A stretch of 64,000 nucleotides of DNA from Telopea speciosissima (Eukaryota; Streptophyta; Magnoliopsida; Proteales; Proteaceae). The notes under the pieces are model-generated. The model saw nothing but the letters and a program-made list of their open reading frames with translations, ran no database searches and had not been told where the DNA came from. Positions 11,201 to 21,039 of this stretch are shown here, in pieces (positions within the stretch are counted from its first letter, which is position 1; each line of letters starts with the position of its first letter). The stretch covers positions 7,204,413 to 7,268,412 of the forward strand of contig NC_057923.1 in NCBI RefSeq assembly GCF_018873765.1. The letters are read 5' to 3'. The position numbers were made by a program, and so were the translations under genes.

Positions 11201-14200
11201 CCTAAATCAGCCTGGATGCCTAGGCGACGCCTTGACAACTATGGGTTCAAGTAATAACCACTCTACAGTAGGATCAATGATGGGTTGCAGCAGAACATCA
11301 AAATAGAACCAATCAGAATTAGAAAGTGGACCGAATCTCGATATTCAGCCAAGTGATGGAGCTGAAATTCAGGTCGAGTGTTGGCCCTGGTAGGATGCAG
11401 TAGAAAACCCTCCAAATCTCCGTCAATTCTGACCCAGGGTTGCTGATATATAGGACAGATTCAAAAAATAGAAAGTCCCTGGAGATTTTGCAAACCAGGG
11501 GAAGTTTTGGACTCCAAGTCAGGATCGAGTTTAGCCCTGGGTTGTGAGATCCAGTCCTCCAAACACCTTCTGAAACAGAGTACAGGTTGCAGAGAAATCA
11601 AGTCTCTAAGTTTGCAGGAGAAACTGGGCTGAAACTTCAGATCCACAGGTGTTATAGGGCCTCCTCAGGTTGTATAACAGCAGCAACTAAATAAGAACTT
11701 CACAGAGGCTTGATTCAGGTCTTCGAGGTATACTCTCACAGTGAGTAATTGTAGTCACAGAAACAGCACAGTAGTGTTGATCGAGTAGGGGAGGGAGGAA
11801 GAGAAGATAGAAGTGAAGAGAAGAGGGGATAAGGAGATTTGGCTCTCACCAGCCAGGCTCCCTGCCCTTCATGTCAATCACAATGGACTAGAGAATCTCC
11901 ATGCATAAAGCAAGCCTTCATTCATCTACTAAAATCGTGGTGGGGTGGCCTCTAAAGCCCTACATTAAATAGGACTCATAGCTGAGTCAAACAGAAAATA
12001 GAAAGTATAATAATTAGGATCTAATGAGAATGGCAGTCTCCTTTTGGGATTGGACTTGCCTTAAATGAATTAGAAATCTAATAAAATCAAGGTACTAAAA
12101 CTCGGAACTCGGTACCAACTCTACCATCGGAAAAACTAAGTCGAGTCGAGATCTCGCCAAGTTGGTGCATTTTTATTTTTTCGACTCGAAGCCTCAACTC
12201 GATGGGTTTTAGACCTAGTTTGGGTCAGAAACTTGGTATTAAGCCTATTTTAGGCCATTTATACACAATGACACTATCAGATTTTGCAAAATCAAAGTCC
12301 AAATATGAGTTTCACTTCGGACCATAGGTTGGTAGGCGACGACGTACTAAAATACTCTACTCTATACATAATTTAGTAATAGAAAGCAATCAAAACATTA
12401 AATTAATGTAAAACTTAAATAAGCATTAGAAATATTAAAGACTTAAAAAGTGTACAATACATCAATCTTTAAACAAATGTTACATAGAATGTGATATGTT
12501 AATGTATTCAATCCCAACATGATCCACAAAGAATTCCCATGTCATAGTGTTGCTGTAATTTTGCACATAGTTTGCCACAACACTCACGTAAGTGTTGTCA
12601 TCAATATATGCCAAGTCCGCTATCCTAGGTTTGGAAGAGGCGGTTGCCATGAGATCCACTGCTACTGTCATATTGAGGGCCATAAAATAGAACGTAACAA
12701 AATTGGAAGTCTTTTGACTAAACTTCTAAAAAACAGAAACTAAATCTTGCAACATAAAAATAGAAACTAATTTTTTGAAACATGAAAATAGAAACTAAAT
12801 ATAGTCTAAATATAATCTTCCCAAGTGCAGCCAATCCTTCTTGTCAAAACTGGAGTCTCATGTGGTCCCCACATAGATACTATCGGCCAGCAGCTGTGTT
12901 GAAGAAAGACCGAGTGATATTGACTAAAATACCCCCACGATTCTCCTAAGAATATTCTCACCAAGCCAAAATAAGGGGCTGTGACACTGTTCACGTGAGC
13001 AGTAACGTGAACAGTGTTTTGGCCTCTTTTTCTTCATGTTTTGTCCTACATCACCAGTCTCAGATTATAGGTATAACACATAATTCCGCTGACTGATTCC
13101 TTTCTTATTCCATAGTACAGCAAAGCCAAGAAAATACACTAGGGTACCCAAGTCTTTCATAAAAAAATGATGATGTAGATAAGCTTTCACTTCTGCAATT
13201 TTGGATGCATCATCTCCACAATATTCGGTTTTGATGGGGCAATGATCCAATGCATCTCTTGATCAACTGCTACGATCTCCTGATGATTATTGACAAATGA
13301 TTTCTCTGCGATTGGAATCTGATCGTGGGGTTTCGCTGCAACCAGCTTTAATCTTTATCGGACTGTTTACTTCAGCTTGGTTGTCATTTTCGTTGTCCAC
13401 CTTTTCTACCACTTCTGGTCCATCTTCTGAAGCTTCTATCATGCTCGGCATCTCATCACAAAATCTGTTATTATTATTAACAATGTTCTGACTACCTGTC
13501 CTGAAATCAAGAAGTCCTGCTTGGAGATCACCAAGTGCCATTCACAAACTTTCTTGGAGTGTACAGATTTCATCAATAATCGAACAGCGTGAATCGTATG
13601 AATCATCCTTCATGATTTAGCCTCAGTTTTGACTCTGATACCAACTGATGCAGAGCTTGGGTTTGAAAGACTTTATTGGGTTCGCTTATGGGCTCACACA
13701 AATATTAAATCGCTCAACTATTAAATGTAATGGCAAACTTGTGAATATATCGAAGCTTATGAAGGGAGAATTGCAGTTTGGTTAATAGAGGGAATCTTAA
13801 AGGGTAAATGACTAAATAGGGAATGAGAATTAAAGAAGGGGGATGGACTTGGAACAACACAAAATAAGGCTAAAGATGGGTTATAAGTTAAGGGGAAGGG
13901 TATTACGAGGAAAGGAGGGAATATGGTGGTGGTTCAAATACCGACAGCAGCAGGTGGATTATAAGTTAAAGGGAACGGTATTATGAGGAAAGGAGGGAAT
14001 ATGGTGGTGTTTAAAATACCGTCACCCAAGGTTTAAAGTATCGGTATCGGTATCGGGTATCGTATCGGTCGGGTGATTTTAAGAGACATTGTATCGTATC
14101 GGAGATACGTATCGATCGGTGCAGAAACACATGAAAATGATCAAAATACACATGAAAATACATTTTTGGACACAAAAAACAATATAAACAAGCAATATAT

Positions 14201-17200
14201 GTCATATATCGTGCATATACACCAAGAATTGTGAATAATGTATAACCAGACAAGTGCGGCACTTCTAAATTGTTATAAAAGATGAGAATTTTTACATGCG
14301 GAGTCATTCTATTGCCATGAAGAATGTCAGGGTGGATCAAACCATAGTTGTCATGGCGTCGCCATGGCGTCCTGGCGCTGGAGAAACTGGCATATCGAAC
14401 TTCGACATGGCTAATGTATAAATATCGGCCGATATGGCGTACATGGCGTCGCCATGGATGCCATATCACGATATATGGGCATATCGGTCGATATAAGTGT
14501 AAAAAACTTAGGTTAAATTTTTTTTTTTTTAAAACCATTTAAAAGCTTAAATGCTTTTTCCTTCATTTGTATTGGTCACATTAACATTAAAAATTAAAAC
14601 CATTAAAGATTAACCAGTACATTTTAGTAGTATTCCCTAAATCCCTAATTGGAATTGAAATTTGGGGATTTTAGAAATCGCAAAGTTTGTCAAGACAGAA
14701 GAGAGACTTCGTGAGACGTCTGGAGACTGAAGGAGTCAAGAAGACAAAGAAGTGAGAAGAAGAAGAAGAAGAAGAACTGAAGCTGCAAGTCTGCAACTCT
14801 CGGCAAGTTCGAACCCCTCCTGCAACCCCCAGGTAAGTAATTTTTTATTTTTTATTTATTTGGTTCTTCTTCTTCTCCAATCTCCTCCCAGTCCTCCGGC
14901 GAGTGCGACTTGATCCTTCTTCTTCTTCTTCAGTTCTTCTCACTTCTTCGTCTTCTTCACTTCCAACAACTTTCTCCGTCAGTTCTTCTTCTTCTTCTTA
15001 ACTTCTTCTTCTTGCCTTGCAGTTGTAGGTTTGCACAGTGACAGACCTCAGTTTTTTTTATTTTTTTTTTACTTTTTTCTTCTTCTTGCCTTGCAGTTGC
15101 AGACTTGCTTACAGTCGCAGACCTCTCAGTTTTTTTTTTTACTTTTTTCTTCTTCTTGCCTTACAGTTGCAGGCTTGCACATAGAAAGAAAAGGTGTTTT
15201 TTTTAATCTTCTTCTTGCCCTGCACACAGCCACACATACACAATTACACACAGAGACAGGGAGAGAGTCGAGAGACAGAATGGGGGGGGGGGGGGGTGGA
15301 GGGATTTATTACGGCCAGTAGTTCTCTCAGTTTTTTGTTTTCCCCTTCTTCTTGCCTTGCAGTTGCAGGCTTGCACAGTCATAGAGATGGTGTTTTTTTA
15401 TATTTTTTCTTCTTCTTACCTTGTACACAGGCACACAAGCACACATACACAGTTATTTGATAGGCTAATCTATGTTTTCATACTTTCATGTACACTAATG
15501 GATATTACACTTTCATGAATTGAACCATAGTATATTAGTAGTACACTTTCATGCTGATTTTTGATGTTATAGGATATATACTATAGCATACTAAATGACA
15601 TTAAAAATAGAGAAAATAAAAAATAAAACATGGTCGACATGCTCGCCATGGCAACGCCATGGCAGGCAACATGTCAATATATCGACGTGACACCCCTCCA
15701 CTGACTTGGATCGCCGTGACGCCGTGACAACTATGGATCAAACTCATGTCTATAAGGGTATTCAAGAATAAGAGCAACTAGGATGATGTTGTGTACTGAC
15801 CAAACATAAGCACAATACTGACCCTTAAGGAATCCATTTTCGGTTTTAGGTGAAAAATGGTGGATTGAGTTCAAATCTTTGCAAATGCATACAAAGCATA
15901 CATCTAATAGTTAGTTGAACCTATTCTCCTTGAATCATAGCAAAAATAAAAGAACTAAATGCAAGATTTGAAGGAGGATAAATTTTTTTTAAAAAAACGT
16001 ACCTTTTCCCTTCAAGTGCTGAGTATGTCTTGTATTCCAAGGATTCGAGTGCGATGTGGACCCGACCCGACCCGACATATTTTGTGGTGCGACCTGAAGG
16101 GAGATACATATCGATACGTACCGATACATTTTAAAAAATAATATAAAATTGAAAACAGTACGTACCGGCTGTATCGATACGTATCGACCATATCATATCG
16201 TATCATATTGACCGTATCGTATCGTATTGTATTGTATCGACATGTATCAGTCGAAACATTGTTTTTAAAAAAAAAAAAGATACGTATTGTTATGTATCGT
16301 ATCGACACCGATCGATACGGTACGATATGCACCGATACTTTAAATACTGCCGTCACCAGAAGGTTGTCATCAACCTAATGATGGGCAACTCAATGGATGG
16401 TGAAGTGCGGTGAACTGAAGCTATTCCAGTAGAGATAGCTTCTCGAAACAATGATGGTTCAACCTGAAATTTCAGGTATGATACTGCCACACCATGAACT
16501 TTTAATTCCAGCAAGAAATAGCTCCACTAATCAATTGGCAATCAACTGATTAATTCTGAAAATCAGTACCTGGCGGTAGGAGAAGAACCAAGTTTGAAGT
16601 TCTGACTAAATTTCACAGACCTGGTGGCATCTGACTCTCAGATTTTGTAGCTTGGGTCGCCTAAGGATTTGTGAACAGCCCACAAAATATCAAGATGGGA
16701 GATCAAGGCAGGAGGGAGATGAACTCCAAACCTTGGGGGTGCCAGTATCGTCCACAACAGGGCAGGGAAACAGTAGCAAGAAATAACTGCAAAGAAGAAG
16801 AGTGGAATAGGGAAGAATAACGAAGAGAAAGAAAGAGGAAGGAGAGATGAGAGAGATGAGAGAGAAGAGAGGAGAAAGGAAGGGGGAAGGGGGGAGATCG
16901 CACAAGCATGCCACAAAGGCACTCACAAAGCTCACTATTCAATTCGTTTTCAAATCTACTCCCATGATGGGGATTACACGCATATATAAAGAAAAATATA
17001 AAAGACTCCTAATCCCAATCTAAAACTATAATGGAATCAAACTCTAAAACTAAAAATGGAATGAAACTCTAGCCTAAATAAAAGATTACAAGGTAATCCA
17101 AATAAATATCTAATTGTCCTACTAGACCCAAATCCCAATTCGGGCCCGGTTCTCAGTTGGAACTCTCAAATAGGTTCGGCTCGGTCCAAGGAAGTGCTCC

Positions 17201-18777
17201 TGCATCAAGAGAAAACAGAGCATAGGAGGGGGGGGGGGATAACTTTTGATTTCCTACCAATAGGCCTAGATCAGAATCTCTGTAATCACAAGAGTTTCAC
17301 TCCATACTGAATCTCACAGCAACATACTTTCTCAGAAGCAAAAGAGGCAACAACTATAAACTTCATTCATCAATTCGTTGGTTGGCAATAGCCTTACAAA
17401 TAGTCTATTTAAAGTATAACTTTTCTACACACACACATAGCAAATAGGAAACCCAAAAGAAAAGGAAAAGGAATTAGACTGAAATAAAACAGCTTAAACT
17501 ATCCTAATAAAGTAAATCCCGTACTCCTACCTCCTACCCCTAATTTAGGCCCATTTAGGTGGCCTGTTATAAAGATACCCCATTGGACTAAAGGCCCAAC
17601 ATGTATAGAACCTAACCCACGGGCTTTTTTCCACTAAAATAAGTTGCTTTTGCTAATTTATGTGCATCATGGCCAAAAGGCGATGTCAAGGGCGTCCAAA
17701 GTGGTTCCCTTTCTTGCATCAAACAAAGTATGCTGTCACCTTGGACCCACAAAGGCACCTGGGCGCTAGGCATCACGCCATTACAACTGTGGTGGATATT
17801 CCTTTGGAATTGACAAGGCTGGCTGGACTTGAACTAGAATCTACCCCCAAACAGGGACTGGGTTGCTTGATGATCATTTGACAATTTAAACCTCAGTGAT
17901 AAAGATTTGCTAACTTGGAGTCTTATCAACTTTTTTTAACCAAAAACAGGATCTTTTCCTTGTTTTGTAATTGAATCTTTCATTGGTTACTTTTTGGAAT
18001 GTAATGTAGACTTGATCTTTATGTTGTGTTTTCACTTGCTTACGACCTTTGTTGCTCTTCACTGACCTGCAATAAGTAGTCTATTGTACATTTTGTTTTA
18101 ATTTAGAACTTGGTAACTTTTAAATAAACAAATAATATTTATTTGTGAGTGGTTTTCCCTAAAGGCGTGTTCACTTTGGAATCAATGGACTAAACAAATA
18201 TTTAAAGCGTGGCCAAATTGGATTGAAATTTTGTGGACAGGTAGACTCCTAGGTCCCCTGCTCACATGTCAAGTTTCAGCCTAAAAGGAGTCTGTCAAGT
18301 GGAAAATAAAGTTTTGAAAATCCAGTGGAAAGATGAAACTTGTTGAAAAGGAAAAATGTCAATAGGTGGGAGTGATAGGATTGAATGAGTCTGTCGTTTG
18401 ACACATGATCAACTAGGTGAACCATGTGTATATTTTATAGTGGACATCCCATCCAGAAAACTTTACCTACTTGGGAAATGATTACTTAACAAATAAAAGT
18501 TTCTGTATTTTTTTTTTCCTTCAAATCCTGAGCTGGTTTATGCTGGCAGTTAAATTTCTATTTGTGCTTTATTTTTCACATCGGGTTTTCTCTGTACTTG
18601 TAACAGATGATTGTATCCCTTGGAGCGGGTCCGTGGGATGCTCTCTTTGGAGGAGGTAATATACCTGCCTTTGTGCTTGCTTCCATTTCTGCCCTTGTGG
18701 CAGGTGTTATTGCAGTTCGTAAACTGCCAAACCTTTCAAGCATTGCATACAACGCACCTGGTTTTCATTTTGGGTGA
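5229..18777 (+). CDS. sucrose transporter, SUT2/SUC3 type (C-terminal exons only)
   Basis: This is a proton-coupled sucrose carrier of the GPH/MFS family in a plant membrane. Six exons are supported: 5229-5573, 5763-5906, 6060-6293, 6377-6440, 6568-6611 and 18607-18777, and all join in frame to TGA at 18775-18777. They encode about 333 residues. The sequence includes LLTSLRHLPPAMHSVLIVMA, LSWFPFFLFDTDWMGREVY, SSFLIEPMCKRMGARLVWA, ITYSVPFSVTAE and the end GFHFG. The long hydrophilic central loop before LLTSLRHL is the mark of the SUT2/SUC3 subgroup, whose members are about 590-600 residues, so roughly 260 N-terminal residues lie outside the window. All visible acceptors are AG. Donors are GT except at 6612, which is GC. 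No frame break was seen, so the gene is probably functional. Confidence 0.93.
6735..6901 (+). mobile_element. Au-type tRNA-derived SINE, copy 1
   Basis: Contains a box-B-like GGTTCAAGTCC and the Au-SINE body signatures CTGGAAACAGCC, GTAAGGCTGCGTACA, CCAGACCCTGC and GTGCACTGGGTACGG, ending in a T-rich tail. Flanking direct repeats at 6718-6734 and 6902-6918 share 16 of 17 positions (ATGGGTGTATGT core), the mark of retroposition. It sits 120 bp inside the giant SUT intron. Confidence 0.88.
6919..7540. other. intron DNA, nothing recognised
   Basis: Low-copy-looking intron sequence with small open frames of no known family. Confidence 0.4.
7880..8960 (-). mobile_element. Ty1-copia remnant (RNase H plus probable 3' LTR)
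   Basis: The minus strand encodes degraded RNase H motifs: YCDNLAAIFFASNPVF and HIEVDRNFM at 8580-8660, and DLLEYSDVDW near 8890. Stops and frameshifts interrupt it. Sequence at about 7900-8410, ending near the ACCTTTCAAGCTGG tract, looks like the 3' LTR. No intact pol, and gag is absent. Confidence 0.75.
9244..9392. repeat. large inverted repeat (hairpin)
   Basis: GTTTGACCGGAACATAACTCC...CTTGGA at 9247-9299 is inverted at about 9336-9388 as TCCAAGATTGCTTAAATC...GGTCAAAC, with about 35 bp between the arms. The right arm starts the duplicated block described next. Confidence 0.75.
9336..10990 (+). repeat. direct duplication of a ~320-bp block, second copy split by a hAT element
   Basis: The block at about 9336-9610 recurs at about 9985-10219 and continues at 10930-10990. 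Shared stretches include CTTAAATCTGATTTATATTG, AATCGCTCTGAATGAAAATA and AAAATCCAG(G/T)TTTTTGTT. The second copy is cut exactly at the target site of the hAT element 10220-10921, which gives the order of events: duplication, then hAT insertion. Confidence 0.8.
10220..10921. mobile_element. non-autonomous hAT element, 702 bp
   Basis: Starts CAAGGTTTAAAGTATC and ends CGATACTTTAAACCATG (inverted). Perfect 8-bp target duplications CACCTACC lie at 10212-10219 and 10922-10929, the hAT length. The interior is rich in TATCG/CGATA repeats and has no transposase frame. Its host site reads through to the other copy of the duplicated block once the element is removed. Confidence 0.88.
11087..11186. repeat. 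tandem repeat, two 50-bp units
   Basis: Two adjacent copies beginning CCTGCTTC(A/G)ATCCAAATTA and ending TACAATAAGGCG, with period 50 bp, lie beside the right CATAGTTGTCA-type terminus. Confidence 0.75.
11244..12087. other. retroelement-like intron DNA, unclassified
   Basis: Long purine-rich stretch (about 11760-11880) followed by AT-rich sequence, resembling an LTR read in reverse. No coding motifs or paired LTR found, so not assigned. Confidence 0.3.
12088..12268 (+). repeat. dispersed hAT-like repeat, copy 2
   Basis: Second copy of the repeat at 4154-4346, starting CAAGGTACTAAAACTCGG, with mostly single-base differences. It lies inside the giant SUT intron; copy 1 lies in the intron upstream of the first visible exon. 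Confidence 0.6.
12985..13016. repeat. perfect 12-bp hairpin with G-box cores
   Basis: CACTGTTCACGT and ACGTGAACAGTG pair perfectly around an 8-nt loop. It looks like the end or core of a small foldback element. The CACGT cores resemble plant G-box sites but there is no promoter context. Confidence 0.6.
13040..13646 (-). mobile_element. Ty1-copia remnant with primer-binding site
   Basis: On the minus strand, a tRNA-Met-type primer-binding site TGGTATCAGAGT lies at about 13632-13643, just inside an LTR edge (TG at 13646 on the plus strand). Next comes an 84-codon frame (13287-13541), then an RT fragment (HHHFFMKDLGTLVYFLGFAV near 13110-13180). Most of gag, protease and integrase is missing between them, so this is a heavily deleted element. 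The LTR extends rightwards to an unknown point. Confidence 0.72.
13881..14026. repeat. tandem duplication, 78-bp period
   Basis: Two copies beginning TTATAAGTTAA and containing GGAAAGGAGGGAATATGGTG. The second copy ends at the target site (CCGTCACC) of the hAT element that starts at 14027. Confidence 0.75.
14027..16349. mobile_element. hAT element with a nested second TIR element
   Basis: Starts CAAGGTTTAAAGTATCGG and ends CCGATACTTTAAATACTG. The 8-bp duplications CCGTCACC at 14019-14026 and 16350-16357 are perfect. The termini match the element at 10220-10921, so both belong to one family. The outer element proper is about 920 bp once the inner insertion (14343-15735) is removed. It is rich in TATCGTATCG-type repeats and has no transposase frame. 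Confidence 0.87.
14343..15735. mobile_element. nested non-autonomous TIR element, 1,393 bp
   Basis: Starts CATAGTTGTCATGGCGTC and ends GACGCCGTGACAACTATG. Flanking 8-bp repeats GATCAAAC lie at 14335-14342 and 15736-15743, consistent with the hAT superfamily. The interior has TTC/CTT-rich arrays at about 14756-15430, with the block TTCTTCTTGCCTTGCAGTTG repeated several times, and a 15-G run at 15282-15296. No transposase. It inserted after the outer hAT element. Confidence 0.85.
16358..18606. other. intron remainder: LTR-like and TIR-like debris
   Basis: 16380-17560 contains purine-rich blocks and AT-rich stretches that look like reversed LTR leaders, without coding motifs. About 17667-17795 carries AAGGCACCTGGGCG and a CATTACAACTGTGG end related to the CATAGTTGTCA family, but it is too degraded to bound. 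17800-18606 looks like ordinary intron and ends in the acceptor TAACAG. Confidence 0.35.
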
Positions 18778-20614
18778 AACACACAAGGACCATCCTCATA
18801 CAAACCCTGAAGACAGGTCCCGGCCACCTACTTTGGGGAATGGATCCAACTTCCAATCCAATGAATCTCATATTCAAATTCATTCATTTTATTCTTTTCA
18901 CTCCTGTATTTGTAGTGAGTGGTGTAAAATATCTCATATTAAAATCCAGTGGTAGATATACGTCAAGATACCTAAATTTTGCTGTCTAGCTGTATTTTTC
19001 CATGTAGTTCGATGATGATGAGCTTACACATATTCCTTATTATGATATCCCACCAGCCGATCGATGTTTCTTTGTGGCATGTTTTTATTATTGCTGTGGG
19101 ATATTAACTACTTACAGAGATGTTTGATTTGATTCTTATCTTGTTTTTGAGTTCCGTATTGCACCAGATTTCTGATCACAATTATGTGATAATGTTATCA
19201 TGATTTGGGTCGACGAAGCCAGATCATGAGTGCAATATCATGATCGGGTCGACCTGGTCAATGAATCATAGACAAACATTTGCCACTATCTGTCCAGCAG
19301 GCTTCCACATCTAATATGTGCCATTTGAGATGCTGGATGGTAGTATAGACTTGCATATGATCAACTTGAGTTGTTAGACCCTGCCAAGTTTATAAAACAA
19401 AATAGAAGCTAACAGCATTGTTGTCAACATAAAGAAACATTTTCTGTTTGTAGCATGGATAAGATACTGTTTCTCTCCTTACTCAATTGGATGTGTATGC
19501 ATTGCCGACAAATTTTGTTATTTTATTGCATCTAGACAAGGAGAAGACTTCTTCAAAGAGTGTCACTTTGTGCTTGTCTTAGAGAGAAGCTTCTCTTTAG
19601 GATTCTGACCGGGTAAAGTACCACTTCAAAATATTGAAAACTTTTTCAAACCTTGACATGACACAGATGCACCTGAACCTCCGACTCAGGGTTTTCCCAA
19701 CCACTACAGCACTACTTACCCTTGAGGAGGACCTGCCAACAACATATACTAGAATTCCTTTGGCCTCCTTAGCAAGCTTTTTACATATTGAATGGCCGGC
19801 TTAGATATGCCAACATGTAGAGGGCTCAAGTAGAAGTTGGTATTCTCAAGGGTAGACTTGTTTTCTAATAGTATCTTATTCTTTTAATTCCCTTGTCAGC
19901 AAAGTAACACAAAACTGAATCATCATCTATAGGGTCTGATCTCTGCCTGAGTGCCTTGTAAGAATGCCATTATGAGATTAAATTCTAAGTGTCCTGAACG
20001 AAGAATTTAATTCTTACCAAACAAAGCCAGAACAAAGCATCAGATACGAGAAGTATACTTACAGTATGAGAACAGATGCAATACTAATTCAACTTCTGCT
20101 TCGCAAAGAACACACTTGGTAAATGAGCCACCAAGACTGAAGCTCTTCATGTGTTAACTGTTTATCTTGGAGTAAAATCCATATGAACACATCAATGGTG
20201 GATATGAGTAAACCCCAATATTCCCTCTCTACATGTGAAGTTGCACCCTCCAAGTGGTAAAACAAAACTTGTAAAAACTGTTTTTTCCGGTAGTAAACTT
20301 TGAAAAATCGAGGAACATGGAAGGTATGTGAACATACGACTAGGTATTTGGTTGAATTTCAGTATAAAATTTGACATTAGCTTAACCCATAAGGTGTACA
20401 ACTAATCCAACGGTAAATTGGTAAAAACCTACTTCCCACACAACTCAAAATGGTGGATGGGGCCATGAGAAAAAGTTTAAATAATATTATTTTTTATGTG
20501 ACGGCTAATATTAGTTGAAAAGAAAGTTTTCTGGTCCACCGATCAGGTAACTGACACCGTGGTCGAGATCGTTAGACCCCTAGTTGATGAATCGTCAAAC
20601 TTACTCTCCCTTTT
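18778..20614. other. 3' flank of the sucrose transporter, no gene seen
   Basis: Begins with the probable 3' UTR of the transporter; no clear AATAAA signal was found. Beyond it is AT-rich intergenic DNA with no recognisable coding or repeat structure. Confidence 0.4.
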
Positions 20615-20856
20615 GGTTTTTTCCCTATCTTTTTAGGTTGTAGTTTTCTGTCTGTCTGGTCGTAAATTTGTTTCGCAGATTCCAACCTATGTTATGGTTT
20701 AATGGTATTGTGGTTAATCTCTCTCTCTCCGTCTCGGTTTTTTCCCTATCTTTTTAGGTTGTAGTTTTCTGCCTGCCTGCTCGTAAGTTTGTTTTGCAGT
20801 TTCCAATCTATGTTATAGCTTAATGGTATTGTGGTTAATCTCTCTCTCTCTCTCAC
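20615..20856. repeat. tandem duplication, two 121-bp units
   Basis: Two copies beginning GGTTTTTTCCCTATCTTTTT and ending in a (CT)n tract, with period 121 bp and few differences. The second copy directly abuts the left target duplication of the SINE at 20881. Confidence 0.85.
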
Positions 20857-20880
20857 ACCTAACATTTTGCGTTTACTTGC

Positions 20881-21014
20881 TGAACGCTTGGTCACGGGTT
20901 CAAGTCCTGGAAATAGCTTCTTTGGAAACAAAGGTAAGGCTGCGTACATTTGACCCTCCCCAGACCCTGCTAAACGTTTAAGCCTTGTGCACTGGGTACG
21001 GCTTTTTTTTCTCT
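20881..21014 (+). mobile_element. Au-type SINE, copy 2, 5'-truncated
   Basis: Starts at TGAACGCTTGGTCACGGG, retains box B GGTTCAAGTCC and the same body as copy 1, and ends in T8. It is flanked by a perfect 25-bp direct repeat at 20856-20880 and 21015-21039. Box A is missing, so this copy could not be transcribed by Pol III from its own promoter. Confidence 0.9.
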
Positions 21015-21039
21015 CACCTAACATTTTGCGTTTACTTGC

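Larger units (their letters stand above)
7541..11243. mobile_element. possible composite TIR element (hAT-like ends)
   Basis: The left end CATAGTTGTCAAGG and the right end CCTTGACAACTATG are inverted copies, followed inside by matching TAGGCACC/GGTGCCTA-type sequence. The same CATAGTTGTCA terminus bounds the element at 14343-15735. The flanking 8-mers (GATGGATA and GGTTCAAG) do not match, so this may be two separate elements of one family rather than one 3.7-kb unit. The interior holds a copia remnant, a duplicated 320-bp block and another hAT element. Confidence 0.45.
6612..18606 (+). other. giant 11,995-bp terminal intron of the sucrose transporter with a GC donor
   Basis: The exon ends ATC CCT CAG at 6611 and the intron begins GCATGT. 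The next exon starts after TAACAG at 18606 with ATG ATT GTA TCC, giving the conserved IVIPQMIVSLGAGPWD across the junction. The nearby GT at 6616-6617 would shift the frame, so a GC-AG intron is the best reading. The other complete introns of this gene are 189, 153, 83 and 127 bp. The excess length is made of transposons annotated separately. Confidence 0.85.

Noticed and set aside
14011..14538. 175-codon minus-strand frame
   Set aside because: Runs across TATCG-type repeats and the ends of two nested hAT elements; simple-sequence artefact.
20615..20856. Direct repeats considered as a CRISPR-like array
   Set aside because: Only two long units with no spacers, in a plant nuclear genome.
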